Below, piece after piece: positions 44,282 to 52,445 of a stretch of 64,000 nt of DNA. Every line of letters starts with the position of its first letter. The first letter of the stretch is position 1. The notes under the pieces were generated by a model that saw nothing but the letters and a program-made list of their open reading frames with translations, did not search any database and was not told the DNA's origin. The stretch comes from Polynucleobacter sp. UK-Kesae-W10 (GTDB lineage: Bacteria; Pseudomonadota; Gammaproteobacteria; Burkholderiales; Burkholderiaceae), in NCBI RefSeq assembly GCF_018881575.1, contig NZ_JACVQB010000006.1, positions 124,001 to 188,000 of the forward strand. The letters are read 5' to 3'. The translations under genes and the position numbers were made by a program.

Positions 44282-45262
44282 GTGACAAAAGCCAGAGTAG
44301 TTAGTCTAGATAAGTTGGGTAGCGCAGAGGTCATTCAAGTAATTGATAAGGAATTGCCGCCACCAGGTAAAGGTGAAGTGCAACTTCGTCAAACTGCCAT
44401 CGGCTTCAACTTCATTGACGTCTATCAACGCTCAGGTGTTTATCCCCTGGAATTACCTACTGGTCTAGGTCATGAGGCGGTTGGTGTCGTTGAGTCCTTG
44501 GGTGAAGGTGTTACTGGCTTAAAGGTTGGCGATCGTGTCATGTATATGAATGCCGGCATTGGCGCTTATGCAAGTGCCCGTAATGTTGCGGCTGATAAAT
44601 TGGTACCCGTTCCTGCAAACGTTTCAGACGAAGTAGCTGCTGCAGTATTTTTCAAGGCGATGACTGCACAGTACTTGGTTCAGAAAACGTATCAAGTCAA
44701 AGCGGGTGATATTGTTTTGGTGCATGCAGCTGCAGGCGGTGTTGGTCAGATTTTGGCAGGCTGGGCAAAAGCATTAGGCGCCTTTGTAGTAGGTACGGTT
44801 GGCTCAGAAGCTAAAGTTGCCGCCGCCAAAGCAGCGGGTTGTGATGCTGTAGTGGATTATTCCAAGCCAAACTGGGTGGAAGAAGTATTAAAAGCGACAG
44901 GCGGCAAAAAAGCCAATGTTGTTTATGACTCAGTTGCTAAAGATACTTTCTTGGGTTCTTTGGATTGCACGGCTCCTTTTGGTACTGTGGCGCTCTTTGG
45001 TGCTGCCTCCGGTCCTGCGCCAGAAATGCAGCCTGAGATCTTGAATAAGAAGGGTTGCCTATTCTTAACTAGACCTTCTGTGTTTCCACACAATGCCACA
45101 CATGCACTCTTGCAAGAAAATGCCAAGGCAGTATTTGATGCCATTGCTAAGGGTTATGTCAAAGTGCAAATTGGTGCGAAGTTCCCGCTGGAACAAGCTG
45201 CTGATGCGCATCGCGCCGCGGAAGGTAGAAAAGTCTCTGGTGCGATTGTGATGATCCCCTAA
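44282..45262 (+). CDS. NADPH:quinone oxidoreductase (zinc-free MDR)
   Basis: 326-residue medium-chain reductase of the QorA type: GFNFIDVYQRSGVYPLELP and GHEAVGVVES at the N-terminus, cofactor motif HAAAGGVGQILAGWAKALGA, no zinc-ligand cysteines. Reduces quinones with NADPH. GTG at 44282 is the start (the adjacent ATG runs into TGA). Followed by a terminator. Confidence 0.92.
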   Translation: MTKARVVSLDKLGSAEVIQVIDKELPPPGKGEVQLRQTAIGFNFIDVYQRSGVYPLELPTGLGHEAVGVVESLGEGVTGLKVGDRVMYMNAGIGAYASARNVAADKLVPVPANVSDEVAAAVFFKAMTAQYLVQKTYQVKAGDIVLVHAAAGGVGQILAGWAKALGAFVVGTVGSEAKVAAAKAAGCDAVVDYSKPNWVEEVLKATGGKKANVVYDSVAKDTFLGSLDCTAPFGTVALFGAASGPAPEMQPEILNKKGCLFLTRPSVFPHNATHALLQENAKAVFDAIAKGYVKVQIGAKFPLEQAADAHRAAEGRKVSGAIVMIP

Positions 45263-45286
45263 TTCTTTGTAAATTCGGTATTACAG

Positions 45287-45310
45287 AGCCCCGCACAAGC
45301 GGGGCTTTTT
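45287..45310 (+). terminator. Terminator after quinone oxidoreductase gene
   Basis: AGCCCCGC pairs with GCGGGGCT around ACAA, followed by five T. Confidence 0.92.
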
Positions 45311-45340
45311 CATTGTGGTGACCAGTTGTAAGATAGTGAA

Positions 45341-45751
45341 ATGAAACTACTTTTTAAATGGTCTTTTGTCTGCGCCTTAGTGATGGGTAGTAGTTTTACT
45401 TTAGCGCAAATTCCGGATACTCAGCGCTCCGAAGGTATTGCTTATATTTCTGGCGGGGTGGGTGAGGAAGAAACAAACGCTATTTTGTCTGAAGCAAAGC
45501 AGTGGCCTCTTCTGCTGGAGTTATCTCAAATTGAAAATGGTCGGGGTGTATGGATTTTTGGCGCTCAAATCAAAGTTATTAATAGTCAAAAGAAAGTAAT
45601 TTTTGATGCCCAGGCAGATGGCCCTTATATGTTGATCAATCTGGAGTCAGGCGATTATCAAATTCAGGCAAGCTATCAAGGTGTAGAGCAAAAGAGAAGC
45701 ATCAGTGTGAAAGCGGGTACACCACAAAAGATCGTGATTTTCTGGAAGTAA
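45341..45751 (+). CDS. Secreted protein with carboxypeptidase-regulatory-like fold, unknown function
   Basis: 136 residues: signal peptide (cleaved after TLA), ISGGVGEEE, then a beta-rich part with VWIFGAQIKVI, GPYMLINLESGDYQIQASYQG and KRSISVKAGTPQKIVIFW, resembling a small carboxypeptidase-regulatory/peptidase-associated beta sandwich. TAAGAT lies six bases before the ATG with no ribosome site, so a leaderless message is possible. 86 bases separate it from the MBL-fold gene. Confidence 0.75.
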   Translation: MKLLFKWSFVCALVMGSSFTLAQIPDTQRSEGIAYISGGVGEEETNAILSEAKQWPLLLELSQIENGRGVWIFGAQIKVINSQKKVIFDAQADGPYMLINLESGDYQIQASYQGVEQKRSISVKAGTPQKIVIFWK

Positions 45752-45837
45752 TCATGGTGCGCCGCCATATAAAACAGGTTTGCCAATATCGGATATAGTT
45801 TTCTTATTCCAATAAAAAGATCACAGGAGACAAGATC

Positions 45838-46695
45838 ATGAGAGAAGTCACATTGAAAAAGGCTGTTGTAAAGGCTTTATTGCTACCAGTTTTATTGGCT
45901 GCGAGTTCATTTGCTTTGGCGCAATCAGCAACCATCACTGGTGCCCAGGGCAAGACCGAGCTTTTATGGTTTGGTCAGGCAGGCTTTCGCATTAAATCCC
46001 CAGAGGGCAAGATGATCTTGATTGATCCTTGGATTACAGGCGGACCAAAAACCCCGCCGCAATATAAAAATGATTTATCTGCCATCGGCCCGATTGATTT
46101 GCTACTTGTGACGCATGCTCACGTTGACCACATTGGAGATGCTCCTGCTGTAGCTAAGGCAAACAACACCAAGTTGTACGGCCCTGCTGATATGGTCACA
46201 CCATTAACTACTTTAGGTATCTTGCCTGCTGAGCTTGGTTGGCGCTTTAATAAGACAGGTCGCGTGACACCTTTGCCTGGTATCAAAGTCACTGCAGTCC
46301 AGGCAGACCATTCCTCATTATTGGTTTGGAAAAATCCAGCCACTGAAAAAATGGAATCCCATCCAGCAGGTGAACCAGTGGGTTACATCATCGAGCTGGA
46401 GAATGGTTTCAAGATTTGGCATATGGGCGATACCGGCTTATTTAGCGATATGAAATTTATTAGCGAGCATTACAAGCCAGATTTAGTATTGATTCCTATC
46501 GGCGGTAATTTCACAATGGCTCCGGATGATGCGGCGTATGCATTAAAGACTTGGATTAAGCCGAAAATGGTTATTCCAATGCATTACAACTCCAATCCAA
46601 TGACCAAGGGTACTTTAGCTGAATTCCAGGCGGCCATGAAGGGCAGCAATATCAAAGTGATCCCAATGACTGAGGGTGAAACAGTTCAGTTTTAG
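45838..46695 (+). CDS. Secreted metallo-beta-lactamase-fold hydrolase (UlaG/UPF0173-like)
   Basis: 285-residue protein with signal peptide (cleaved near ALAQ). Zinc motif THAHVDHIGD, later ligands in VQADHSS, HMGDTG and PMHYNSNP, arranged as in the UlaG/UPF0173 branch of MBL-fold proteins. Signal peptide places it in the periplasm, unusual for the UlaG lactonases. Substrate unknown. CAGGAGA before the ATG. Confidence 0.88.
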   Translation: MREVTLKKAVVKALLLPVLLAASSFALAQSATITGAQGKTELLWFGQAGFRIKSPEGKMILIDPWITGGPKTPPQYKNDLSAIGPIDLLLVTHAHVDHIGDAPAVAKANNTKLYGPADMVTPLTTLGILPAELGWRFNKTGRVTPLPGIKVTAVQADHSSLLVWKNPATEKMESHPAGEPVGYIIELENGFKIWHMGDTGLFSDMKFISEHYKPDLVLIPIGGNFTMAPDDAAYALKTWIKPKMVIPMHYNSNPMTKGTLAEFQAAMKGSNIKVIPMTEGETVQF

Positions 46696-46715
46696 GTTTT
46701 TCCCCAGTTTCAGCC

Positions 46716-46747
46716 AAAACCCCACAAGATTTGTGGGGTTTTTTTAT
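46716..46747 (+). terminator. Terminator after MBL-fold gene
   Basis: AACCCCACAA pairs with TTGTGGGGTT around GAT, followed by a T run. Confidence 0.9.
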
Positions 46748-46773
46748 TGCCTGAACTTGCAATTAGTTCGTAT

Positions 46774-46801
46774 TAGTACTAAACTAGTTCTAACTAGTAC
46801 T
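46774..46801. promoter_or_regulatory. Palindromic operator-like site upstream of marR-type gene
   Basis: ACTAGTT (46783-46789) and AACTAGT (46792-46798) are exact inverted repeats around CT, nested in further near-repeats of TTAGTAC/CTAGTAC. The site lies 19 bases before the regulator start, a usual position for MarR autorepression. Confidence 0.6.
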
Positions 46802-46816
46802 TTCTAGATCAAAAAT

Positions 46817-47230
46817 ATGAACTTTTTGCCAACCCTTCGAAATTTAGTGACTGCCTATCAAGCGTTTGAGCGCTATTCAGCGCCAGACCTTAAAGCATTG
46901 GGCTTGACGATGACGCAGTTTGATGTGATTGCCACCTTAGGCAATCAGCCCCCCATGACATGCAAAGAGTTAGGGGAAAAGACCTTGGTGACTAAGGGAA
47001 CCTTGACTGGGGTATTGGAGCGCCTAGAGACAAAAGGTATTTTGGAGCGCAATATTAATCCTGAGGATGCGCGTAGCCAGAAGATTGGCTTAACAACCAG
47101 TGGGCAGCAATTGTTTGAGAGGGTGTTTCCAGCGCACATACAACATTTGAATCAGGCGTTTCAAAAACTGAGTCCGACTCAAATGCAGACACTTCAGGAG
47201 TCACTGAAATTACTTGAAAGTATTTTTTAA
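46817..47230 (+). CDS. MarR-family transcriptional regulator
   Basis: 137-residue winged-helix regulator: LGLTMTQFDVIATLGNQPPMTCKELGEKTLVTKGTLTGVLERLE contains the helix-turn-helix, and RSQKIGLTTSGQQL the wing end. Typical length. Directly upstream of the flavodoxin/quinone-reductase-like gene (34 bases), which it probably controls together with itself via the palindrome in front. Confidence 0.92.
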   Translation: MNFLPTLRNLVTAYQAFERYSAPDLKALGLTMTQFDVIATLGNQPPMTCKELGEKTLVTKGTLTGVLERLETKGILERNINPEDARSQKIGLTTSGQQLFERVFPAHIQHLNQAFQKLSPTQMQTLQESLKLLESIF

Positions 47231-47264
47231 TGAAGCAAGACAATCAAACAAACAGGAGAAGAAC

Positions 47265-47819
47265 ATGAGTAAAGTTGCTGTTGTATTTCATAGTGGCTAT
47301 GGCCATACCGTTAAACAAGCTGAAGCTATTGCAAAAGGAGCGAATGCAACTTTAATTGCAATTGATGCTGAGGGTAATATCACTGAAGCCCAATGGGTAA
47401 CGCTGAATGAGGCTGATGCCATCATCTTTGGATCCCCAACCTATATGGGTACAGTGAGCTGGCAATTTAAGAAGTTTGCAGATGCAAGTTCTAAGCCTTG
47501 GTTCACCCAGCAATGGAAAGATAAGGTATTTGGTGGGTTTACGAATTCAGCCACGATGAATGGCGACAAGCACTCCACCTTGCATTATTTCTTTACCTTG
47601 GCAATGCAGCACTCTGGATTATGGGTTGGTACTGGCCTCATGCCTTCTAATTCCAAAGCTGCTAAGCGTGATGATGTGAATTACGTTGGTTCATTTGCTG
47701 GTGCGATGATGCAAACACCATCAGATGCAAGTGCTGATGAAGTGAATCTTGGCGACTTGGAGACAGCGCGTCTTTATGGTGAGCGCGTAGCTAAGATTAC
47801 TCAACAATTGCGCGGCTAA
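47265..47819 (+). CDS. Flavodoxin-like NAD(P)H:quinone oxidoreductase (WrbA-like)
   Basis: 184-residue FMN protein with FHSGYGHTVKQAEAIAKG (phosphate loop), FGSPTYMGTVSWQFK and GGFTNSATMNGDKHST, resembling WrbA-type reductases. AGGAGA before ATG 47265. Together with the MarR gene it looks like a quinone- or electrophile-inducible pair. Confidence 0.88.
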   Translation: MSKVAVVFHSGYGHTVKQAEAIAKGANATLIAIDAEGNITEAQWVTLNEADAIIFGSPTYMGTVSWQFKKFADASSKPWFTQQWKDKVFGGFTNSATMNGDKHSTLHYFFTLAMQHSGLWVGTGLMPSNSKAAKRDDVNYVGSFAGAMMQTPSDASADEVNLGDLETARLYGERVAKITQQLRG

Positions 47820-47821
47820 GA

Positions 47822-48361
47822 ATGCAGGCTAGATACTCAACCGTCGCCATTGTGTTGCATTGGCTCATGGCCGTACTGATTTTGGTCACATGGTCTATCG
47901 CTATAGCAATTGATGATATGCCGCTGAGCCCAGCCCGCATTACTGGACTCAGTTGGCACAAATGGCTCGGCACCACCGTATTCTTCTTGGTTTTGCTACG
48001 CATTTTGTGGCGAGCATCTCATCCTGCTCCCGCCTTAAAGACTGTTATGCCTGTATGGCAGGAGAGAGCGATGCAGCTGACCCATCTGGCCTTGTATTTA
48101 TTGATGCTGGCAATACCGCTAGTCGGTTGGCTGATGAGCTCTGCCAAGGGTTATACGGTCAATTACTTTGACCTCTTTGAGCTACCAGATCTGGTACCCC
48201 AGGATAAGGCACTCGGGCATCTGCTCAAAGAGATACATGAGACCCTAGCTAATGGTCTGATGGTGCTAGTGGGGCTGCATATTTTGGCTGCCTTGAAACA
48301 TCAGTTCATCGATCGGGATGATCTACTGAGTCGCATGTCTTTTAAAAGGGGCGGTCAATGA
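47822..48361 (+). CDS. Cytochrome b561
   Basis: 179-residue di-haem membrane protein, four membrane segments, haem-ligand histidines in IVLHWLMA, LSWHKWLG and near the end IHETLANG and GLHILAALKH. Probably transfers electrons between quinol and periplasmic partners or scavenges superoxide. Starts two bases after the flavodoxin stop and overlaps yceI (ATGA), matching the common cytochrome b561-YceI pairing. Confidence 0.92.
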   Translation: MQARYSTVAIVLHWLMAVLILVTWSIAIAIDDMPLSPARITGLSWHKWLGTTVFFLVLLRILWRASHPAPALKTVMPVWQERAMQLTHLALYLLMLAIPLVGWLMSSAKGYTVNYFDLFELPDLVPQDKALGHLLKEIHETLANGLMVLVGLHILAALKHQFIDRDDLLSRMSFKRGGQ

Positions 48362-48933
48362 AAAAGCATTTACGCAAAATAACGCAGTGGTTTGTTATCG
48401 CTTTTTCTCTGGCTGGTGCGGGCTCTGCTTTGGCAATGGAGTACACCTCAATTGATGTTGCTAAAAGCAAGATTACATTCACTAGTAAGTTGATGGGTTC
48501 AAAGCTTTCGGGCGGCTTCGGAAAATTTTCTGGAAAAGTTATTTTCAATTCGGATGAGCCTGAAAAATCGAAGGCCAATTTAGTGATTGATATTGCGAGC
48601 TTTGCTGCTGGTGGAGAAGAGCTTCAAGAGGAGGCTAAAGGAAAAGATTGGTTTAACGCCAAGAGTTTTCCGAGTGCAAACTTTGTTGCTGAATCTGTGA
48701 AAGCTACTGGGGCTAACGCCCTTGAGATTCGGGGATCCTTGACCATTAAAGGCAAGTCGGTGCCAGTGACGATTGCTGCTAAATACCAAGTACAGGGTAA
48801 GCAAGTCATATTTGATGCCGCCTTCCAGTTGTTACGTCTTGACTATGGTTTGGGCGCTGGTAATTGGGCGGATACCTCAGCAGTAGCCAATGAAGTTCCA
48901 GTGAATGTGCATTTAGTGCTCAATCAAAAATAG
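48358..48933 (+). CDS. YceI-family periplasmic lipid-binding protein 1
   Basis: 191 residues, signal peptide cleaved near ALA, then YceI lipocalin-like barrel: SKITFTSKLMGSKLSGGFGKFSG, KDWFNAKSFPSANFV and GSLTIKGKSVPVTI. Members bind isoprenoid or quinone-like lipids. Coupled to cytochrome b561 by ATGA overlap. Its core is only distantly similar to YceI 2. Confidence 0.9.
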   Translation: MKKHLRKITQWFVIAFSLAGAGSALAMEYTSIDVAKSKITFTSKLMGSKLSGGFGKFSGKVIFNSDEPEKSKANLVIDIASFAAGGEELQEEAKGKDWFNAKSFPSANFVAESVKATGANALEIRGSLTIKGKSVPVTIAAKYQVQGKQVIFDAAFQLLRLDYGLGAGNWADTSAVANEVPVNVHLVLNQK

Positions 48934-48982
48934 TATTTGTTGTGACCATTTTTTTAATCAAGTTTCAATTACGGAGAAATAC

Positions 48983-49558
48983 ATGAAATCAAATTTTTTA
49001 ATCGCATTGCTAGCAAGCATTGGTTTAGTTGCAACAGCTTCTGCTGCGCCTGCCACTTACACTGCTGATGCAAATCATACCTTTGCTCAGTTTGAATATA
49101 ACCACTTGGGTTTTTCAAATCAGACTAGCCGCTTTAATACTGTGACTGGTACTGTGACTATTGATCAGGCTGCAAAAAAAGGTAGCGCTGATATCACCAT
49201 CGATACGAAATCTGTTGATACTGGCTCTGCTTTGTTTAATAGCCATATTCAAAGCGAAGACTTTTTGTCTACGACGCAGTTCCCAACGGCCACTTTCCAA
49301 TCTAATGACATGATCTTTAAGGGTGACAAGCCAGTTGCTTTGAAAGGCACTTTGACTTTGAAGGGCGTAAGCAAGCCAGTGACTTTGAAAATCTCGAACT
49401 TTGAGTGCAAAAAGCACCCAATGTCTGGGGTGGATTACTGCGGTGCGAATGCGGAAACCAAGGTAAAGCGTACTGAGTTCAATATGGGTAAATATGCCCC
49501 TAACGTTGGTGATGATGTGACCATCTTGATTGCTATTGAAGCGGCTAAAAAAGAGTAA
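48983..49558 (+). CDS. YceI-family periplasmic lipid-binding protein 2
   Basis: 191 residues, signal peptide cleaved after ASA. ADANHTFAQFEYNHLGFSNQTSRF, SEDFLSTTQFPTATFQS, KGTLTLKGVSKPVTL and a Cys pair in FECKKHPMSGVDYCG typify the main YceI group. ACGGAGA site before the ATG. Same transcript as the first YceI is likely (49-base gap). A terminator follows. Confidence 0.93.
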   Translation: MKSNFLIALLASIGLVATASAAPATYTADANHTFAQFEYNHLGFSNQTSRFNTVTGTVTIDQAAKKGSADITIDTKSVDTGSALFNSHIQSEDFLSTTQFPTATFQSNDMIFKGDKPVALKGTLTLKGVSKPVTLKISNFECKKHPMSGVDYCGANAETKVKRTEFNMGKYAPNVGDDVTILIAIEAAKKE

Positions 49559-49585
49559 TTTTGGGGATAAAACCGCTGATTACTG

Positions 49586-49611
49586 AAAAACCACCTTCGG
49601 GTGGTTTTTTA
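49586..49611 (+). terminator. Terminator after second YceI gene
   Basis: AAAAACCACC pairs with GGTGGTTTTT around TTCG, followed by T. Confidence 0.92.
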
Positions 49612-49752
49612 TTTCCTAGTCGAGTCGGTTTATAATTCGCTAAGCAATTGAATTCAAAGAGATTATTCTCAAAAATCCCTTTCAGTCCGTTTGACAGCCC
49701 AGAGGGGCTCTTGGACAATGCCTGGGGCGCTTTGAATCAAGCCTAACCATCC

Positions 49753-50400
49753 ATGACAGTCACTTTCCCAACCACCTCTAGCCACCCTGATTCGGTGCTC
49801 GAAGCCCGCGCTCTGAGTTGCGTGCGGGGTGAAAAAGCTTTGTTTGCTGACTTGAGTTTTGAGCTCAAGACTGGTGAGTGTTTGCATATTCGCGGTGAAA
49901 ACGGCGTTGGCAAGACTAGTTTATTACGCTTATTGAGTGGTTTATCTAAGGCTGAATCGGGCGAGGTGCTTTGGCGCCAACATTCTATTTTTGCGGATGT
50001 CAGTGCGTATCATCGCCACCTATTATTTCTGGGGCATCGTGATGCACTCAAGGAAGAGCTCAGCGCATTAGAGAATTTACAAATGTACGCATCCCTTGAT
50101 GACGTGGATTTATTGCTTGAGGATGCACTGGGTGCTTTGGCGCGATTTGGTTTGCGTGGGCGTGAAAACTTACCAGTGCATTATTTGTCTGCTGGCCAAA
50201 AGCGAAGAGTGTTAATGGCGCGCATGTTGACTCGTCAAGCCAGTCTTTGGATTTTGGATGAGCCTTTTAATGCCCTAGATGTTCAAGCAGTCGCCGAACT
50301 CGAGCGCTTGATTGCAGAGCATCAGGCTCGCGGTGGGGCGGTAGTTCTCACTAGTCATCAGGCTGTGAGCCTAGATCACGTCAAGGTGCTGGAGCTATGA
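49753..50400 (+). CDS. ccmA: Cytochrome c maturation ATPase CcmA
   Basis: ABC ATPase of 215 residues powering haem handling in System I cytochrome c maturation. Walker A GENGVGKTS, signature LSAGQKRR, Walker B LWILDEPFNALD, H-loop SHQA. First gene of nine tightly overlapping ccm genes. A TATAAT at 49631 lies about 120 bases upstream, but no clear -35 is seen. Confidence 0.95.
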   Translation: MTVTFPTTSSHPDSVLEARALSCVRGEKALFADLSFELKTGECLHIRGENGVGKTSLLRLLSGLSKAESGEVLWRQHSIFADVSAYHRHLLFLGHRDALKEELSALENLQMYASLDDVDLLLEDALGALARFGLRGRENLPVHYLSAGQKRRVLMARMLTRQASLWILDEPFNALDVQAVAELERLIAEHQARGGAVVLTSHQAVSLDHVKVLEL

Positions 50401-51062
50401 GTCCTTTGTTGTCGATGGTGCATCGTGACTTGCTGTTGGTGATGCGTCGCAAAAGCGAGGTGCTCACCGCCTTGTTTTTCTTTGTGGTGGTCACTAGCCT
50501 TTTCCCTTTAGGCATTGGCGCTGATACTGCATTACTGCGAAAAATTGCGCCCGGTGTTATCTGGGTTGCCGCTTTGCTATCTACCTTATTGGGTTTACAG
50601 CGGATGTTTGCTGCAGACTATGCAGATGGTGCTTTAGAGCAAATTGCTTTATCACCTCAACCCATGGTCTTGTTGGTCGCGGGAAAAATTCTGGCGCACT
50701 GGATTGTATGTGGCTTACCTTTAGTCATTTTGGCGCCGATGATTGGCATCCAGTTTGATTTGGATGCAAGCTCACTCTATGTATTGATGGGGACTTTATT
50801 GCTAGGCACCCCAGTGTTGTCGCTAGTGGGATCTATTGGTGCTGCACTAACCCTGGGCGTCAGAGGCGGCAGTGTCTTAATGAGTTTGTTGATCTTGCCC
50901 TTATATATTCCCGTGTTGATTTTTGGGGCTGGGGCGGTATACGCCAATAGTGTGGGCCTGGATAGCTCGGGCCATTTTTCACTATTGGGCGCTTTATTGA
51001 TTTTGGCTTTAGCATTTGTACCTTGGGTTAGTACTGCAGCTGTGAAGATTGCGATTGAATGA
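50397..51062 (+). CDS. ccmB: Haem exporter subunit CcmB
   Basis: 221-residue six-segment membrane protein: RDLLLVMRRKSEVLTALFFFVVV at the N-terminus, QRMFAADYADGALEQIALSP and LPLYIPVLIFGAGAV are family landmarks. Overlaps ccmA and ccmC by four bases each. Confidence 0.95.
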   Translation: MSPLLSMVHRDLLLVMRRKSEVLTALFFFVVVTSLFPLGIGADTALLRKIAPGVIWVAALLSTLLGLQRMFAADYADGALEQIALSPQPMVLLVAGKILAHWIVCGLPLVILAPMIGIQFDLDASSLYVLMGTLLLGTPVLSLVGSIGAALTLGVRGGSVLMSLLILPLYIPVLIFGAGAVYANSVGLDSSGHFSLLGALLILALAFVPWVSTAAVKIAIE

Positions 51063-51829
51063 GTCAGACAAATAATTTTTCAAATCACCGCTTGGTGAAC
51101 TGGTTTAAGTTATCCAGCCCCAGCACCTTTTATCCGGTGGCGGGGAAACTCATTCCGCTTTTCTGGGCGCTTACTGTCTTGTTTGGCTTGGCTGGCTTAT
51201 GGGTAAGTTTTTTTGTTGCCCCCGTGGATGCCGTGCAAGGCCAAGGCTACCGAATCATTTTTATTCATGTACCAGCATCCTGGATGTCGATGTTTATTTA
51301 TATCGTCATGGCAGCATGGGCTGGTCTTGGCTTGATCTTTAATACCCGCTTATCCGCCATGATGGCGCAAGCTCTGGCACCTATCGGTGCTTGGATGGCT
51401 TTTCTGTCTTTATGGACTGGCGCGTTTTGGGGTAAGCCGATGTGGGGCGCTTGGTGGGTCTGGGATGCACGCTTAACCTCCGAGCTGATTTTGTTATTTC
51501 TCTATCTGGGGTTTATTGCGCTTCAGGCCTCGATTGATAATCCTCGACGAGCAGATAAAGCGGGCGCGATTCTGGCCTTGGTGGGCGTTGTGAATGTGCC
51601 GATTATTTATTTCTCGGTGAAATGGTGGAACACCTTGCATCAAGGCGCTTCAGTCTCCCTCACCAAAGCACCTGCCATGGCTCAGACCATGTTGCTAGGA
51701 ATGTTATTAATGGCCCTCTGCTTTTGGATGTACACCATTGCGGTAGCGTTGATGCGGGTGCGCACCATTATTTTGGAGCGTGAAGCCCATACCGATTGGG
51801 TGAGACAATTAGATGAGGTGAAAAACTGA
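51059..51829 (+). CDS. ccmC: Haem-handling protein CcmC
   Basis: 256-residue membrane protein delivering haem to CcmE. The WWD-type motif reads WGAWWVWDARLTSELIL, with haem histidines in IIFIHVPASW and NTLHQG. Family length; overlaps both neighbours. Confidence 0.95.
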   Translation: MSQTNNFSNHRLVNWFKLSSPSTFYPVAGKLIPLFWALTVLFGLAGLWVSFFVAPVDAVQGQGYRIIFIHVPASWMSMFIYIVMAAWAGLGLIFNTRLSAMMAQALAPIGAWMAFLSLWTGAFWGKPMWGAWWVWDARLTSELILLFLYLGFIALQASIDNPRRADKAGAILALVGVVNVPIIYFSVKWWNTLHQGASVSLTKAPAMAQTMLLGMLLMALCFWMYTIAVALMRVRTIILEREAHTDWVRQLDEVKN

Positions 51830-52017
51830 TGTGGAATAGTCCAGCAGAGTTTTTTGCAATGGGTGGTTATGCCCTTTACATATGGAGTAGCTTTGGGGTA
51901 TGTGCTGTCATTCTGTTGTTAGAGCCCCTCACCATTTGTTATCGTAAAAAAGCCATCATTCGCAGATTGAAACAAGAATACTTAGCAGAGCAGTTCGATA
52001 AAGAGAATCGTCATTGA
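51829..52017 (+). CDS. ccmD: CcmD
   Basis: 62-residue protein with one membrane segment (about 15-35) and a charged C-terminal tail, stabilising CcmC-CcmE. Identified by size, [13 protein letters not shown] and position. Confidence 0.88.
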   Translation: MWNSPAEFFAMGGYALYIWSSFGVCAVILLLEPLTICYRKKAIIRRLKQEYLAEQFDKENRH

Positions 52018-52445
52018 AGCCTAGACATAAACGTGCATTGATTATTGTTGCAGCCTTAGCGGTGATTGCTGTGGCTGCTCTGTTGATTTTGAATGCCCTT
52101 AACAGCAATATCGCTCTGTATGTCACCCCAAGCGAAGTGGCAGCAGGTAAAGCTCCACAAGGTCAGGCTTTTCGGATTGGCGGCATGGTGAAAAACGGAT
52201 CACTCCAGCGCGATGGCTTAACAGTGCATTTTGTGATTACCGATCTAGTTAAGGATATTCCCGTTTCTTACACTGGCATTCTTCCGGATTTATTTAAGGA
52301 AGGTAAGGGCGCAGTGATTCAGGGACGCCTCAATTCCAATGGGGAATTTATCGCTAGTGAAGTTTTGGCTAAGCATGATGAAAACTACATGCCCCCAGAA
52401 GCAAAACATGCGTTAGAGCAAGCGCAAAAAAATGGAAATAAATAA
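52014..52445 (+). CDS. ccmE: Haem chaperone CcmE
   Basis: 143-residue periplasmic OB-fold protein with N-terminal anchor. The covalent haem ligand is H121 with Y125 in [10 protein letters not shown]. It starts with TTG overlapping the ccmD stop (TTGA), as is common in coupled genes. Confidence 0.94.
   Translation: MKPRHKRALIIVAALAVIAVAALLILNALNSNIALYVTPSEVAAGKAPQGQAFRIGGMVKNGSLQRDGLTVHFVITDLVKDIPVSYTGILPDLFKEGKGAVIQGRLNSNGEFIASEVLAKHDENYMPPEAKHALEQAQKNGNK

Noticed and set aside
49631..49636. TATAAT as ccm promoter
   Set aside because: No acceptable -35 at 16-18 bases; left as a note under ccmA.
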